From: Ornithodoros turicata
Taxonomy: Eukaryota > Arthropoda > Arachnida > Ixodida > Argasidae
Length of the DNA stretch: 64,000 bases
Assembly (NCBI RefSeq): GCF_037126465.1
Contig: NC_088206.1
Span: forward strand, 10,329,187 to 10,393,186
Direction: 5' to 3'
Part shown: positions 28,301 through 43,300 of the stretch, one piece after another
Layout of the letters: every line of letters begins with the position of its first letter
Position numbering within the stretch: position 1 is the first letter of the stretch
Notes under the pieces: generated by a model
The model's database searches: none
The model's input: the letters and a program-made list of their open reading frames with translations, nothing else
Told to the model about the DNA's origin: nothing
Position numbers and translations under genes: made by a program

Positions 28301-31300
28301 TCTGTGCAACGTAATGCGGACCGACGTATGATGTTCTTGAGGCTAGCAAGCATAGAGTCGCGAGAGCCAATAGAGCCGACGCTAAATATATATTATGAAC
28401 TCCATTTTAGAGGAAACGTGGGAATTGTTTACGTCACCAGGTCCGTCTGACGCGGCAGCTGCTGACTAGGGCCATTGCCCTTTGTAGCATGAAATATGAA
28501 GAGGAGCTAGGCCTCGCGATGGTTTCGTTGTCGCTGAGGTACGGCTCGCGTCAACGTTAACTTGAACACGGCTCCAGCCTGCGTAGCGGGAAGAGAGCCA
28601 CCCTGGCAGAGCCTGGCAGAGAACATTGCCGTCACAACGAGGGTCGCCCCCTCTATCGGTAAATGGATGCGACCAAAACACCCTCCGTCGTCGTTTCTAC
28701 AAAGCACCACTAGGGTCCCCAGGCCGGGACGGCGTTCAAGTTAACTCTTATGCGAGCTGTACAGGTCGTACATTCGTGGGTACTTCAGTTCTTCTGGAAC
28801 TCTGTCCATCCATGCGAGCCATCCTGTCGGCTGCAAGATGCAGCACGTGGGTAACGCTTTGTTCACGTAATAGGCGAAAGCGCGATGGTCCTGCGCAGTA
28901 ATTTTCTTACTCCTTTCAGGGTGTAAAAGCGGTGTCTTGTAAGTAAACACCCATTTTTGGTTCTACAGGCCTGAAAAAAGGTGCTTGTAAAACATCCATT
29001 TGAAACGGTGTCTTATATGGAATCCAACCTCCTCTGAAAATGTGTTCTCTGTAGAATGTGCCATTGGAAGTGGTGCTCTTTGCATAATAATCCGCTACAC
29101 TACAGTAAAAAAACTACTCTACTTACTCCCGAAAAGTCCATGCCATAGGACGAGGCATAAACGAGGCATCGGACGAGGGGCATAAAACATGTACTGGGTG
29201 AACAGCGGTGTGCGAGACTCTAACCGCTACATGTTTATTTCCCACTCCTGTACCTCTACCGTTGTTCTAAATCAATCTGTTGCTTACTAATTTTCACGGA
29301 TATATTCGATTGCGACCCTTCTCTTTATTCCTTGTCCTGCATTACCTTTTTCCTTTCTGTCTCTTTCTACCTTATCAAATGACCGTTGTGCCTGGGGGTA
29401 GTGGGCAGTACCTCATGTGGCGAATTTCCCCATTCATCATCATTAATTTATCTGTTGTTGTTACCAAATTGCCTTTAAAAATGTTCTGTTCGGTTTTCTG
29501 CAGTTGTGGACTGTGGTCGTGTACCGCCCATTCTGAAAGGCGAAGTAAGCTACCAAAATGGAAGCACTTATCTCGGAAGTCGCATATCTTACACCTGTAG
29601 AGAAGGGTATCACCTCAACGGGATGCAAGCAAGGACGTGCGGAGAAGATGGCCGATGGAGTGGTACCCCTCCTAAGTGCGAAGGTACGTTTAAGTGTATC
29701 ATCCCACATCAAGTAAACACTACAACACTATTGGAGAACGTACTGTTAGCTATAGCCTACACATACCCGAGCGCATGTTTGCAGGACAACCCGCGAGATT
29801 AGAATATGAACGACCAACTTGTTTTGCGCTGACCGTTATTTGATTTGAACGTTCTGCTAGGTCTCAAATAATCTTCTTTTTACAAAAACGACTTAATTGA
29901 ACACTTAATTATGTAAAAAGGAAGATTATTTAAAAATGATCCGTTTCACCTGTCAGCTTCATTTTTACAAAATGAAACTCACCAAGGAATTTATTTTACA
30001 ACAAAATGTTTCAACGGAATTTATTTTATTACAAATTTTATTACAAATAATTTATTTTACAACAAAAGGAATTTATTTTACAACACAAAAGATTATTTAA
30101 AATTTACTCTGAGTAACTGACCGAGGCTAAAGCGGAGATACGATCGGCGATTGGCGGTTTACTAATCTCCATCACAGCTTGTATTTCGCGAGGTGTACGC
30201 CAGGTTTGGGGAACCGTCGTTGGCAAAACGAAGTCACGTGCGTTGGCAGTCGCCGATGGTTGTTTCCGATGATGGATGCCATTGTGCGAAGGAGATACGA
30301 AGGAAAACTATATGTGCAAGGCAGATAAGGTCCTGACCTCACCTTACGAAACTCGAAAACGACGGCAACACCAAAGTGCGCTTGTGTTGCCAACGATTTA
30401 CCGTTTCCCAATCACGTGATATATTGGTGTGACGTGGTGCGGCGGCTGGTCTATTCCTGAACTGAGCTGAAACTGCTTCACAGCTATGCTCGTATTAGAG
30501 ACGATCGTCATAATGGCCTTTGTGTTATATCCGGCGTGCACACAAATACTTTTTTTTAATTTCTGTGTTTATCAGCAAGGAGACAATTCTTTTCACTAAA
30601 AAAGAAAGACAGAGAGAGAGAGAAGCTTCTTCGAAGCACAAGACGACAAAAGTAGTTCTCATAAAAGGATCATGTTATCAGTCACTGGGTGGGAATTAGC
30701 TAAGTAACCCGCATCACCATCAGCATCGTTAAGCAGTGGAAGTAGCTCTCAATAAAACGCGCAGAATCTATGGTGACCTCTGCAGTTCCGCCACCGGCAC
30801 TATACAGATATCCTAAAGCCCTACCGGACAACGACTTATCACATATCTGACGATATACAGCAAGACAATAAAGTAAAGTAATACTGCTTGCCGAATCAAG
30901 CTACAATGAAATGAGGTTACTTTAGCAGCACATATCGAACGTGCACTCGGTGACACATGACGGCGCACACATGCACAGATGACGGAGACATGCTTGGGAG
31001 CGAAGGTAGAAAATTTAAAGCGCTTTTATATCTGCCTAGATGTGTTCTGCTCAATGTACGATGCTCATGTCCGCGATACGCCGACGAGATTTCATACCCA
31101 CTAACTCGGTTTAGCTTATTTTTTTCCTTTGATCTTTCCGCAGAGACCCTTTAGCTTTTAGACTCTTTCTGTAACATGTCGAATTATTATTGGCTAAAGG
31201 GCTCGGCATACGCTGGTGCCACTAGATATCACGCCATAATCTGCAAAGTACATCATCATAAATTCCTAAATTCAGCATTTTGCAGACAAGTCATCCCACA

Positions 31301-34300
31301 AATCCAGACACAACCAACAAATAGCAACTCCGTTTTGGTGATACCGGGCGGGGCGTTTCATCTACTACCAAATCAGCGAATCAATCAATAACAAATAGAA
31401 GCTTGCTGTCACACACAGTTTTTCATAATCCCTGTTCCTCTACCTTTTTTATCTTATACCCACAGAAATTCGATGCTCACCGCCAGAAGTCCCGCGAAAT
31501 TCCACCGTGGTTTACGGAGGTAACGACAGATCTTCAGCAGAGTCGTTCAAGATCGGTTCAACGGTTCAATACCGTTGCGTGTCTGGCTACATTGTGGAAG
31601 GGGAATCCCTCCGCACGTGCGACTCGTCAGGAGCCTGGACGGGAACGCCGCCTTCATGTATCTGTAAGTGGACGTCCATCGTTTTTTCCGGTCTTGTAAT
31701 CTAAGCATTCATTTAGTGCGCATAAACTGGCGGCAGTAAAGGATTAAAGCTATCAGGGTAGATGATGGGGAAAAACAGAACTGCATTCCACTAGTCCATT
31801 ACATACTCACTATTACTTCATTATTTTACACAGGAGCATTTTTTTTCAATGCCCAACGGTGACGTCTACTTTGTTAATACGTAAACTAAAGATACGAAGG
31901 ACCAGCGGTATGGCCGAGAGGGTTAAGGCGTACCGTTCGTTGGTGGTAGCCAGGGTCGTGCTGAAGACTGGGAGGTGGTGGGTTCGAATCCTACCATCGG
32001 ATGTGCTGTCTGAGGTTTTCCCTGGGTTTTCCCGAAGACTTTCCAGGCGAATGTGGGCACAGATCCCCCTGAACTCGGCCCAGGACGCATACTGACCCGC
32101 CTTTCCCCCACTCATTCCTGCTGTCCTCTCTCCATCTGTCCGCATCCGAACGCCGCACATAGCCACAGTTGCTTCGTGGCGCTAGCACGGAATAAAAAGA
32201 GATAAGAAGCACCTAGCGAATCTAACAAAAAAAGAAAAGAAGAAAACCGAGCTACTGTATCGGATTTCCACTTTAAACCATGACTCATCCGAGATGTCGA
32301 GCGGTATATAACACGTACCATTAGCTTTTTGGAACTGACGAAATTATGAAAAATGAAACTTGATTAGTAGATCGCGGATATTTATGCATGTTTTGTCCCG
32401 ATATGGTTTCGTATCTGGACGATGAAAAAAACACTCCGCCTGATCTTTGCTTGGGACCGAGCAGAAGGGTTCTATGGTGCACACAAATGCATATCTTGCA
32501 CGTTGTTGCATATTTTGCATGAAACTGCATATTTTGCCTTATTTTCAGGTGCGAGAGCTTATTACTTTTTTCGTGGATTGTTTTGCTTGTTTCGGGAGGG
32601 CGCTGGATCGTCTTTCGCGAGAATTCTGGTCGGAATCGAACATTTTCCATGTTTCGGTATGGGGGAAGTGCGCGGTGTTCAGCCCGTACCTCGGCTGCTC
32701 CATCCTCCACTGAGTGCACGGCCAATGGGCCGTACTTCACCTTCGCCACATAACTGTTAGGAAGACAGGCGGCGTTCGCATTTTAACCGTTGGTGGTGGT
32801 GGTGGTGGTGGTGATGGCGAAAGGGCTCGTCGTTGTCGGCCTCACAGAGGTGGACAACGTCACGACTGACGCCCTGAGGGGAATGTGCGTCCTGGGCCGA
32901 CTTCTAAGGGAACTGTGCCGACATATGTCTGACAGCGTCTCACAGATTGTAACCGGGGGGAGGGGGGGATGGCAGTATCGGCTTCCCGTTGTTGGCCGCA
33001 CAGAAGTGGGCGTCGTCACAACTATAGCACAAAAAAAAAAAAGAAGAAGAAGAAGAAGACGAACAAGAAGAAGGACGGACGGACGGACATTGTAACCGGC
33101 TTGATGCAGTGCCGACAAGCCCGAGCACACGAAAAACACGGTCATACGCGTATGTTTTTCATGTTGGCCATACTCAGGCTTGTTTCGTCACGCGTCTCGT
33201 CCACGAGCTAGCCTGCGTTTACGCTACTTCATCCATCGCTAACGCAAAGCCTTCAGCTCCTCTGATTTATACATGTGGCGCAATTATTCTTTATTGTGTG
33301 AAGCAGAACGAAGGCGGCTTTATTACCGTGCTACCCTAATACAATACTCACTTTTATAAAAACAAAAAAATGCATTTCGTGCGTTGCTTTCGTACCAACA
33401 CACACATAAAGAGACGACGATGAGATGGGGCTGATGCCGGCCAGCAGGCTGGGCGCTGCCCCAGTGTCATTTCTAGATAGGGAGATATGATGATGGATAT
33501 GAGGATTCAGGTGATCAAAGCAGGGTGGAGAGGCCTGTTGATGACAGGAAATCCTAAAGGTGACAGGGACTATGGTTCATGTGAACGCTGCTGGACCATG
33601 GGCCCAGCACCTCCCCTCTGGTAAACGGGCGTCGGTCGATTGCATGCATTCCGTGCTGCACGAGCTCGCGCTCCCGCTGCTAAACAGGGCAGTCCATAAG
33701 TAGGTGGTGCAGGTCAGCACGCACATTGCATGATTGCACGTGTATGATGCATATTGCATGACGAACAATGAACATCATTGGACATATCGATACTTTCAGT
33801 GCATAGCTGCATATTTCGAGAGTTTTTAGTGCATAGTTCTCCGCGCTCTATAGTAACTTCATATAGGGACGTGATCATGCCCATTTTGTAGACAAACTTC
33901 ATTTCATGCTTCGCCACAAGGAACAAATAAAACGCCGCAAACGCAGAAAAGTAATATTTTTTTTTAACAGCAATATTTTTTCTTTTTAACAGCAATAGCG
34001 ATACTGGCGAGCTGGTGGATAAACTCAACGGTAGAAGAGTGGCGAACGTGGGCGAGAAGTGGATTAGACGAGAGGAGTTATCTTTCACTAGTCGCCCACG
34101 ACTAGGCCCACAGCGCTCGCCGTAAGGCATCGTAAATAAGGACTTATTGCGCATGTGCCCCGAAATACACACGCATTGTATGCTTGATTCCGTTTTCGGA
34201 GCAATATCCCATTGTGTCAGTGACCTCTGCCAGTGAAAAGATATTGGGGCAGCAAGAGACATGAAACAGACAGCGTAGGCGGTTTCATTTATGGAGACAA

Positions 34301-37300
34301 TTGTTTCACGCAGCTGTAATTTGAAAATAGAGAGTAATTGTCTTTTCTGTCGGTTCCCTTAGAGCTCTCGCATAACGTTTCTCCAGTGAAACACAACATC
34401 GCGCGGTGGTGGTGACGGTGAAAGAGCTCGCCGTTGTCGGCGTCACATAGGTGGGCAATGTCACGACTGACGCCCCGGGGAATGTGTGTCCTGGGCCGAC
34501 TTCTAGGGGAACTGTGCCGGCGTATATGTCTGAAAGCCGTTTGAGGAGAACCCAGGAAAAACCCCAGACAGCACTGGCGGCACAGAAGGCCTGCCACTGG
34601 GAACACAGCCTGCACTCGGAAAAATGCATTATATACAGTTATTGTGACATGACGCACAGCAGTACACTTCTAAACCTATCGATACTGCCTGTAGCACTTC
34701 CAAGCTTGCGACGCTGAATGAGGCGATAAAAAATTTTATTAAGAAAAACGTTATTGCACGTTCATTGGCCATCACCTTTGACCCTTCTACTTCCTTTTCA
34801 TCCCTTTCGTAATACCCCGCGCGGTGTACACTGTTACACCCAAGACGACTTAGTGAGCTCTTTAGTTCTACTTTCGCGCTATTTCTTGTTTTCCGCAGGC
34901 ACTTTTACTTCTTTACCCGGCAAGGAGAAAATGCCTCGCGCAGATATGAAAGCAAACTCAAAGCACAAAGTCCTTCTGAAACGGAGCCGCTCAAAATCAT
35001 TTTTCGCGGTTATCCAAGTGTTCGAATCTCTGGAAAGACTGCTTCAAACTTCGTACGACACGGTTCATTTTCTAAGAACAGCTTCGAGTCCTTCTGAAGA
35101 CAGCTATCCTGTCCAAAATAAAGTATTTTCCGAATAGCGAAACGAAAGAATGAGGGCGCAGAAGGAACGAAATTCCTTGCATTCCTAATGCATTTCATTA
35201 GGATCATGAGGCTACGCGAATCATTCCGGAAGAAAGAAGTCTCAAAAAACAAAAAACAAAAAAACGTGTCCTTCGATCCATTTAAGACACATCCTTAGTG
35301 ACAGCTGAATCCCTGCGCTTCAAAGGGAAAATATTCGATTTGGATTGTGGGTTCCGGCATGCGTCCTTAGCAAGAGGACATTGTAATGTACTTCATCGAC
35401 CGCACTCAGGGAGGAATGACGCTAGGGGTATTGACGAGGTACGTGTTCCAATGCAAAACAGAAACAAATTATATGTATGGGGAGGGAATTAGATAAATTA
35501 ACCTATTTTTTCCCCTATCTTCTTTTGCTTTGTTAATCAGTATGAAGGCCACCTGTAAACATGTTTATATTACCGATAATTATTACAGGCGGAGCGCTCC
35601 ACCTAAATGGAACCAACTCAATGTTGATAGAAGTCGTGTATCGTAGCCGCCGGTGTTCTCTTCATTGCGCCTAATTAATTAATTGGATCAGACTAATGAG
35701 CTACTTTTTAAAAAAGTCGGTTTAAGGGCCGAGCTGACAAATGGAAAATTGTTGAGGGGCTTGATGAGACATTCAACCCAGGAGCTTCTGCCGGTCTGAT
35801 GTCCGCCTTTGTTGCGTGTGCGTTCCGAAGTACGGAAAACGAAGCTGGGAGACGATAGTAGCTCCCCATCAGCTTTATTAATTCATCATACTCAAATATG
35901 ATCACGACAAGTCCCCGGGATTAGGTGGGCCCGCTCAAGCTTTTCATCTGAACAAATAAAAGGAATAGACCATAAATGAAATAAAATAAAATGTGGCTGC
36001 AGCATTTGCCTGGCCCTTAATTTTCATGCTTTCGGGATTAAATAGTTTCGAAGCTAGCGCGGGGAATCCTGGTCCCGAGAGCAGTGTATGCTGCTCTCCA
36101 TCTGGGCCAGAATAACCGGAAACATAGACTACAACATGCCATCCAAGACGCGAATTTAACCACTAGTTAACGATACCATATTCCCGTTCTTTTTTTTTTT
36201 TTTTTCTTCTTTAGTGCAGAACACAAGTAGAAAGTGAAGTGACAGTAGTGGGAGTCTCCTTGTCCTTCCATCCATGTAGGTCTCCTGTAAAGCGTGCTTT
36301 CACTGCACAGCAGTAGTGCACGCTGGAGAAGCAGCCGTGCGATATCCGCCTCCTGCGCTTTTTTAACGAGGACAGTCAGGGCAGTACGCCACGCGAACCG
36401 CAAAAACAGTCAGCATAAGGACTTGCAAAACAATAAATCGACATTTTATTTTCACCTAAATGGGCTTTGTCTTTCACGGCTGAATGGAGTGCACTTGATG
36501 TTTAAATGTATTTACATATCATCAGACGGTTGGGTATAATCGTGAGTGAAGTCCGAGATGACTGTAAAGCATTTAGAAAATGACACTGAGACTGTCTCAA
36601 AATTGAACAATGGTGTACAAGCTTTCGCGTGGTCCACCACGCGAAAGCTTGTACATGATTGTTAAATTTTTAGAAAGCTTCAATGTAATTTTTTGTGCAT
36701 TCTATACTAATTCGTAGATTTGGTCGGGATGTCCGAAAGCCGTCTGCAAAACATTTTTCAGGGTATTCATGCGATGTTTCTACCGGACCCATCCAGAACG
36801 TTCCATCATTTTACGCAGGGACATTACTCAGCAACGTTGACGTCACAAAGTGTGCATAAAGCATAATATACAGTCGAAAACATTGAAGGTTATTCACCTA
36901 AGATTGCACATCCATGCACTACGATCCTAACATTTCAGCAAAGATGCACAAAGCAAGCGCCTAAACAGGTCGAGAGTTTTCTTTAGTCATACTAACGCAG
37001 TGAAGTTGATGTTACATTACGATCCCAGCCATTAATAATGTCATAAAAGGGAGCAGTTCTGTGTTACGTCTGTGCGAGCGTTTCATGAGCGATATCACTT
37101 TTATTCACTATAAAATAGTGAATATGAGATATAAGACAAGGGTCGAATTATATACGGCGAATTTTCGAAGAAATAACTCGACCGAGTTGATCCGAAACTG
37201 CTCCGAAAAATCGGGAGGAGTCTGATTAAACAACAACAACAAAAAACAAAACAAAACAAAAAAACAGGAAGGAAAGAAAGGAAATGACACCCTACTTACA

Positions 37301-40300
37301 AGGTGGGTGAATGCAAAGGTCACACCGCGAGTAACAGGTTACATATTACAACCTTATTTTGCTGATGATAGTTGGGGTGTTTCATCGCCAGGGGCGACAC
37401 TGTAGCGGACCGTTCATGGTAATTCGGTACAACCACATACTGAAATGGGCAACGACACTATACGAAATGCGCATATTTGAGGACGTATATGGTCCCGCTC
37501 TTCGCCTTTCAAGTAACGGAACATAAATAGTTGTGGTTTCCGTATTAGGTCTTAATGTATGCTAATATAAAAGCACCCCGCGGCTTCAGCTTGTGAGAGG
37601 TAACTAGATTACCGCTGTGTTTTAGATCGAACGTGCCCTACCGCTCCCAAGCAAATTGGACGAGAGAAAAAGAAAAGACAACACGCAAGTTAACTCAACT
37701 TGGCCTCACCGACGATAATAAGAAAAAAGAAAGAGAATGAATCACGGGAAGTGCAAAGCATTCACTTATGCCTCGAGTATCACGTGAGAAGTCATGGCTA
37801 TGGTATTCGCGGTGGCGATTTCCTACGCCTCTATATACCTGCTTCGTTGTAAAATGTGGAACGCAGGTCCACATCGATGCACACCCACAGCCATCGCAGA
37901 GGCCGGTGCCCACAACACGCGCGATATTATGCAAGGAATCCCCCCTGGATCTAACCTTTCCCCGCTTTCTCTTTCTTTTTTTTTTTTAATAAACATATTC
38001 CCCCCGCCCCGTTTGGGGCGGGGGGAATATGTATTTTCTGACCGCGGAGCACGCTTCAGCGGACTACGCTTATAGCTGGAGTTCAGAAGGAGAGCGAAAC
38101 CTCGTCGAGGGCGGCTATTCAGCGCCCCGCTGGGGTGTGCCTCCACAAAAACCATAACTAAGGTCACGTATACATTAGATAAACGCAGCAACAAAAAGTG
38201 CAGCAATAATGTACCCTCTTGCTCAAAGTCGATCGGGCAGAAATTTTACTCGGGGAGTTAACATCGAGAGACCGCACGGGCAATAACGGAGTGAGTGAGT
38301 GAGCAAGCGAAAAAGAAAAAAAAAGAAAAAGAAAACGTGGAAGCGGGCTACTCCATACCACGGCAATAACGGGAGCGCGAAAATGACCACCGCTTTCAAC
38401 ATCACGGTCTGACGGTGCGCTATTTCTCGGATCGCTCATAACCGCGAGCGACGCCGCTTCTCAGAAGAGAGCCGGCTGTAAGTGGCACACGGCTCCAATT
38501 CCAGGTGCGGTATCGCTACAGTAGATGCCTTCCCATAAGGGCATTGCAGGTCAAGGCAGTTAAGAAAAACACGGCCTGAAAGCAAAAGGCTCCCCCAACC
38601 AATTTCTGCTGTTCGTAACGCAATCAGAAGATACGTGGGGAGAGAAGTCAAGAAGAAGAGACAGATCTGTTCTGCCGGTGGCAATCGCTAATAACTGAAC
38701 AGTCACTAATAACTAACCTGGAACTATTATCTACCCCCCCCCCCCCCCTACGTCTCATACTCCTGACCAATCGCCCTGTGTGGCTAAGGGCCATTTCCTT
38801 TGTGGCTGAAGAAGAAGATGTAGAGATGGGACGAATCCAAAATTTTGTGAATCCGAATCTGAATCCAAGGAAGGTTCTACGAATGCACGAATCTTTCAAA
38901 TCCTTCGACTTCTTTTTTTAAAAAGAGTGTAAAAAGCCAGAAAAAAAAACACTTCTAGTGAAAAGTGATTTGAAGCAGAATATAATGTCTTTGTCTTGGT
39001 TGCCGTCTTGGTCGCCGTCTTGGTTGATCAGTTGCTTTTCGTGTTGAATAAATTTTCTCGTAGCCAGTCCCGAGTGGTTAGGGACTATAAAATCTCCAAT
39101 ATTTTTCTTTTACCAGTCAACCAATCAATCAACTCCATAACAAAGGCGTCACGCAGCCCTTAATAAGTGCTTGATACGGGAAAGACCTATCAGAGACATC
39201 ACCCAGAGTCATTTAGTTCTCAGACTTGGATCAATACATCCTACTCCGCCGTTGACAGAGACATTATTCTTCTACCGAGGATTCACAAATTAAGCGCAAC
39301 CGCATCTTATCTCGCAAACCCATTATTTGAAAATGGACAAAATGGACAGATTGAAAAAGACAAGATGGACAGCGTGGGTAAACGTTCGTCTCCACTTTTT
39401 CTCATCATCGTCATCATCATCCATGTGATAAGCATTCATTTTTTCAGTATCACTCTGTCGAAACATGTTTCTTTTTAGTATTGCAAAGTGTTTTTATCTT
39501 TTTATCATAATTTCGGTAAATGAAGAGATATATTGTCTTGTCACTGTCGTGAACCACATGGCTTGCGTGTGTCAACCTTGCAGATGTCGAGTGTGGATTT
39601 CCTCTGCCTATCAGCAACGGACATTGGCTCCTATCAACGAATTCTACTCACTATGGCAGCACGGTTGAATACGAATGTGACGTCAACTATCAGCTGGATG
39701 GAGCTCCGCGCAGACTTTGCCTCGAGAACGGAACATGGAGCGGACCGGAACCACTGTGTCTCGGTAAGTGCACTGGGTAGACCACTATAGGAGTACGGAA
39801 TACGCACTTGCTTGGGCCAGGAACTCTCCACTTTGTCTGAACAGACAAACCAGTAAAAACGTTCTATAATTATTCGAATCAAGTTAGGGGGCACTTGCAT
39901 TGCAAATGCACATGCCATTTGAAGGATATCTCAATGTTTTGAGCTAATAAAATACTTGGAATAAATGCAGCACGCCGCAGTATCCGTTAGTATACCCGAA
40001 GCAGAAGAGAGTGGCAAGAAGATGGTCCACAAGGGGAAGATGGTATTAGTAGTTACTTTTAGTATACCGTTGGTAAGGGTAACGTGCCTATCCGAACCAA
40101 TCACAGTGTTGCGTGACTCAGAATCTTATCCACTGATTGGTTCCGGTTGATACGGTTCGACGCAAGCCACGTTATCAACGGTCCGCTAAAACCCTCCATT
40201 AACTAGAGCGATTTAGCAAACCGTTGACGGCGTGGTTTGTGTCGAACCGTATCAACCGGAACCAATCACTGGACAAGACTGTGAGTCACGCACGACTGCA

Positions 40301-43300
40301 GTTGATTCCGATAGGCGCGATCACCTTATCAACGGTATCTGCCTACTATGTTACCTGACGTTAGCATGGTTTCCACGTAACGATGTTTCATTTTTCAGAA
40401 ATTCCGTGCGAAAAATCGGTGGTTATTTCGCTCGCCACGCATCAGTGGCTTTCGGTGGTAATAATTTAAATGTGAAGTCCCTCGGTGAACTTCTCCAAGA
40501 AACGAAAGTGACGTTTCTTATGCATACAGGAAACGCAGGACTTTTTAATTTTTTTTTTTTACGTTGCAGTACCAGCTGCTAAAACCTGAACTTGTAGCAA
40601 CAAATTGCCAGGTCCATGCGAAGGGGTTCAGAAGACATTGCACACCGTGCCTTTCTTAGCAACAATGTTAAAAACATGTTGTCTGAATAGATTGGCAAGA
40701 AACTGTTCGAACAAATGTCACAGTTTCGACCCATTTATGTCCCAATATTCCCTCTGCGCGACCAGGTAAAAGAAGACTGGGTTACATACGTTGACGAGAT
40801 TAGATTAGATTAGAAAGAAAATGGAAAATATGGAGATGTGATTAAACGAATCTATAGAAACATGTCCCCGAGTTCGGCAAAGAAATGAGAACGTCCACCC
40901 ATGCAGAACTCAAATCAGCAAATTCTAAAAACCACAGTTCTATGTGTGTGTGTGGTCGTTCTCATTTCTCTACGAAACTCAGGGATAGGTTTCTACATCG
41001 AGCACGTCAGCTGGCTCCAGCACATCAGTTGGTGAACACAGCGTGACTGACAGTGTGTGTGGACAGCGTGTGTGGACAGTGTGTGTAAGTGTCTGACTGA
41101 GATTCTTTGTCACTCATTGGTTTTATTGTAGATAGCCATTTGTGCTTTCCTAAATGATCTGAAGTAGCCGGCTCTCGTAATGAGTGCCCATTTCTCCTTT
41201 TTTTTTTCTTTTCTAATGAACTCAACTCAACTCAGCTGGCTTGCGTTGTGTTTCTTTCTTCGTTATTTAGCGGCGGGATCAGGTCTAGCTTGCAACTCCA
41301 ATACTTGTAGACTGAAGCTTTCTTGGCGATTGTCGACGTAGCTCCCAATCCTTGTGTGGCGCGTGAGCACATTACCATCGTGCCCTGTGACGACCCCACG
41401 TCACCTCCCCCCACCCCCCACCCCCGTGACGATCACAGAGAGAGCGAAAAATATATGAATGAAATGATAATGTGTGTCTCCTTATATTAGAACAGTCCTG
41501 GGTCGCAAAGTAAGTCATGCCAAATGACACAACGTCACTTGTATCAGCAATATGCGGAAGGAAACAGAGGTGACATTCTTCTACTTCATCAACATCGGTT
41601 TCGATCAACCTCGCCGCTGTCACCATCGCATGCATAACAGTGTTAACATGCATAACAATCGCTAAAACATGTTCGAACAAATGTCACATTTTCAACCCGT
41701 ATAGTGTGAATAGTTATGTCCTGTATAGGTGTCTGGGCTTTCGCGTGTGGTTACTTGGTCATTCCAGTCTCTAAATTGTCCTGTTGCAATCGATTTAGTT
41801 TGTGTTGACTACAGCTCGTGTATTCCATACATAATACATTTTCCCATAACAAAAATAAACACGCAGTGAAATGACAAACACCACACGCCGCTTCCCGAAG
41901 AAGCCCCAGTAATGCATTCACTACGTACTCTTTCCTCAGAGGTTCGTTGCGCAAAGCCACAACCGAAAGACGGTTGGACGCTAATCAAATTCACCAACGA
42001 CGCCGTGGGAGCGTCGGTCGAGTACTCCTGCTCCCCTGGTTATGAACTTGAAGGGCTGGGAACGAGGGTATGCCAGTCAAACGGGCTATGGAGCGGCGAC
42101 AGCCCGTTGTGCCAGCGTAAGTGCTTTATCTATTTTGATTTTTTTTTTCTGATCTAGTGTGGCACCATGAGAGTACTCCTGAAAATCCAGTCTCTTTGCG
42201 CCAAGATTAATTACCCGACAGAAAGGACTGGATGCAGTGTGCGACATCGGAAACCATTTGTTCATTGTTTGCAGGGAATTGTTTACAGGATTCGTTTACA
42301 GTCCGGCAAGTTTTACATCGTGCAGTCTGGCCGTTGTCCCAACATCAGACTTTCGGATCCTTCGGTCTCGGGCAAACGCACTCCGTCGGAGCCCTTGGCT
42401 GTACAGGTTGGGACAAAAGTTTACGGAACACGCCAGCGGCGTACTTTTTCTTCGGTGCGACACCCTAGCGGCTGCCGGAATCGGGTGAGTTCACTGTTTC
42501 GAAGGGCTGTAAGGGTGCGCTGTTGGCGACCCACAGCGGTAGCTTCCACTTCCCTTACACACCCAAACGACACCGGAACTACCACTGTGTGTCGCTAACA
42601 GCGCACACTCCCATCCCTCCGAAACAGTTAACTCACCCGCTTCCGGCGACCGCTAGGGTGTCGCACCGAAGAAAAAGTAAGCTGGTCGCGTGTTCCGTAA
42701 ACTTTTGTCCCAACCTGTACATGTCCGTTAATGTGCACGTATCCTCCCTCCCCCCTCGACCAAGCGTGGGTTACGGCTCAGCACAATGATCCGCTAGTCA
42801 GAGAGATTTTTGGAAGCCTGCCGAGATAACTGTATCAGTGCACGTTGGGCTGCGTTGATTGGAACAATACGTTGATTATCTACGCTCGGGTAGATATACT
42901 GCGGGTACACGTGTCGGAACTTAGTTCAGCGGGTTTGAACTGATTGGATGATGTTTCTACCAATCAGAGGGACCGTCGCATCCGTCGTGGTCGATTCCGA
43001 AACTACAGTGTCATTCTATACTCGTCGTTCATCACCGACAATGACGCCAAAAATCCGACGCGAGTTAGTGGAGTTTTTTTCTGTGCAATTTGATGCAATT
43101 CATGGCAAGAGCAGCCGACGGATGTTGAGAGCATAACGGAGTTCCCTCTCTGCAAACATCACTTGGACAAGGCCAATCAGTGAGCGCCCTTTGACGCGGA
43201 CAAGGCCAATCAGGGAGCGGCAGAGAGGCCGCTGGTCGAGGCGTCCGCTGGTCGAGGAGAGGTCTCAGATCGGCTCGTGGAATGCCTGGTTGGCGTCGTA

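Noticed and set aside
31901..31995. A functional tRNA-Ser/Leu gene
   Set aside because: A and B boxes are present but no acceptor stem closes and the sequence runs on into a SINE body.
33714..34262. 182-codon minus-strand open frame
   Set aside because: No recognisable domain, no splice signals agreeing with it, and it overlaps a LINE remnant; chance in AT-moderate intron.
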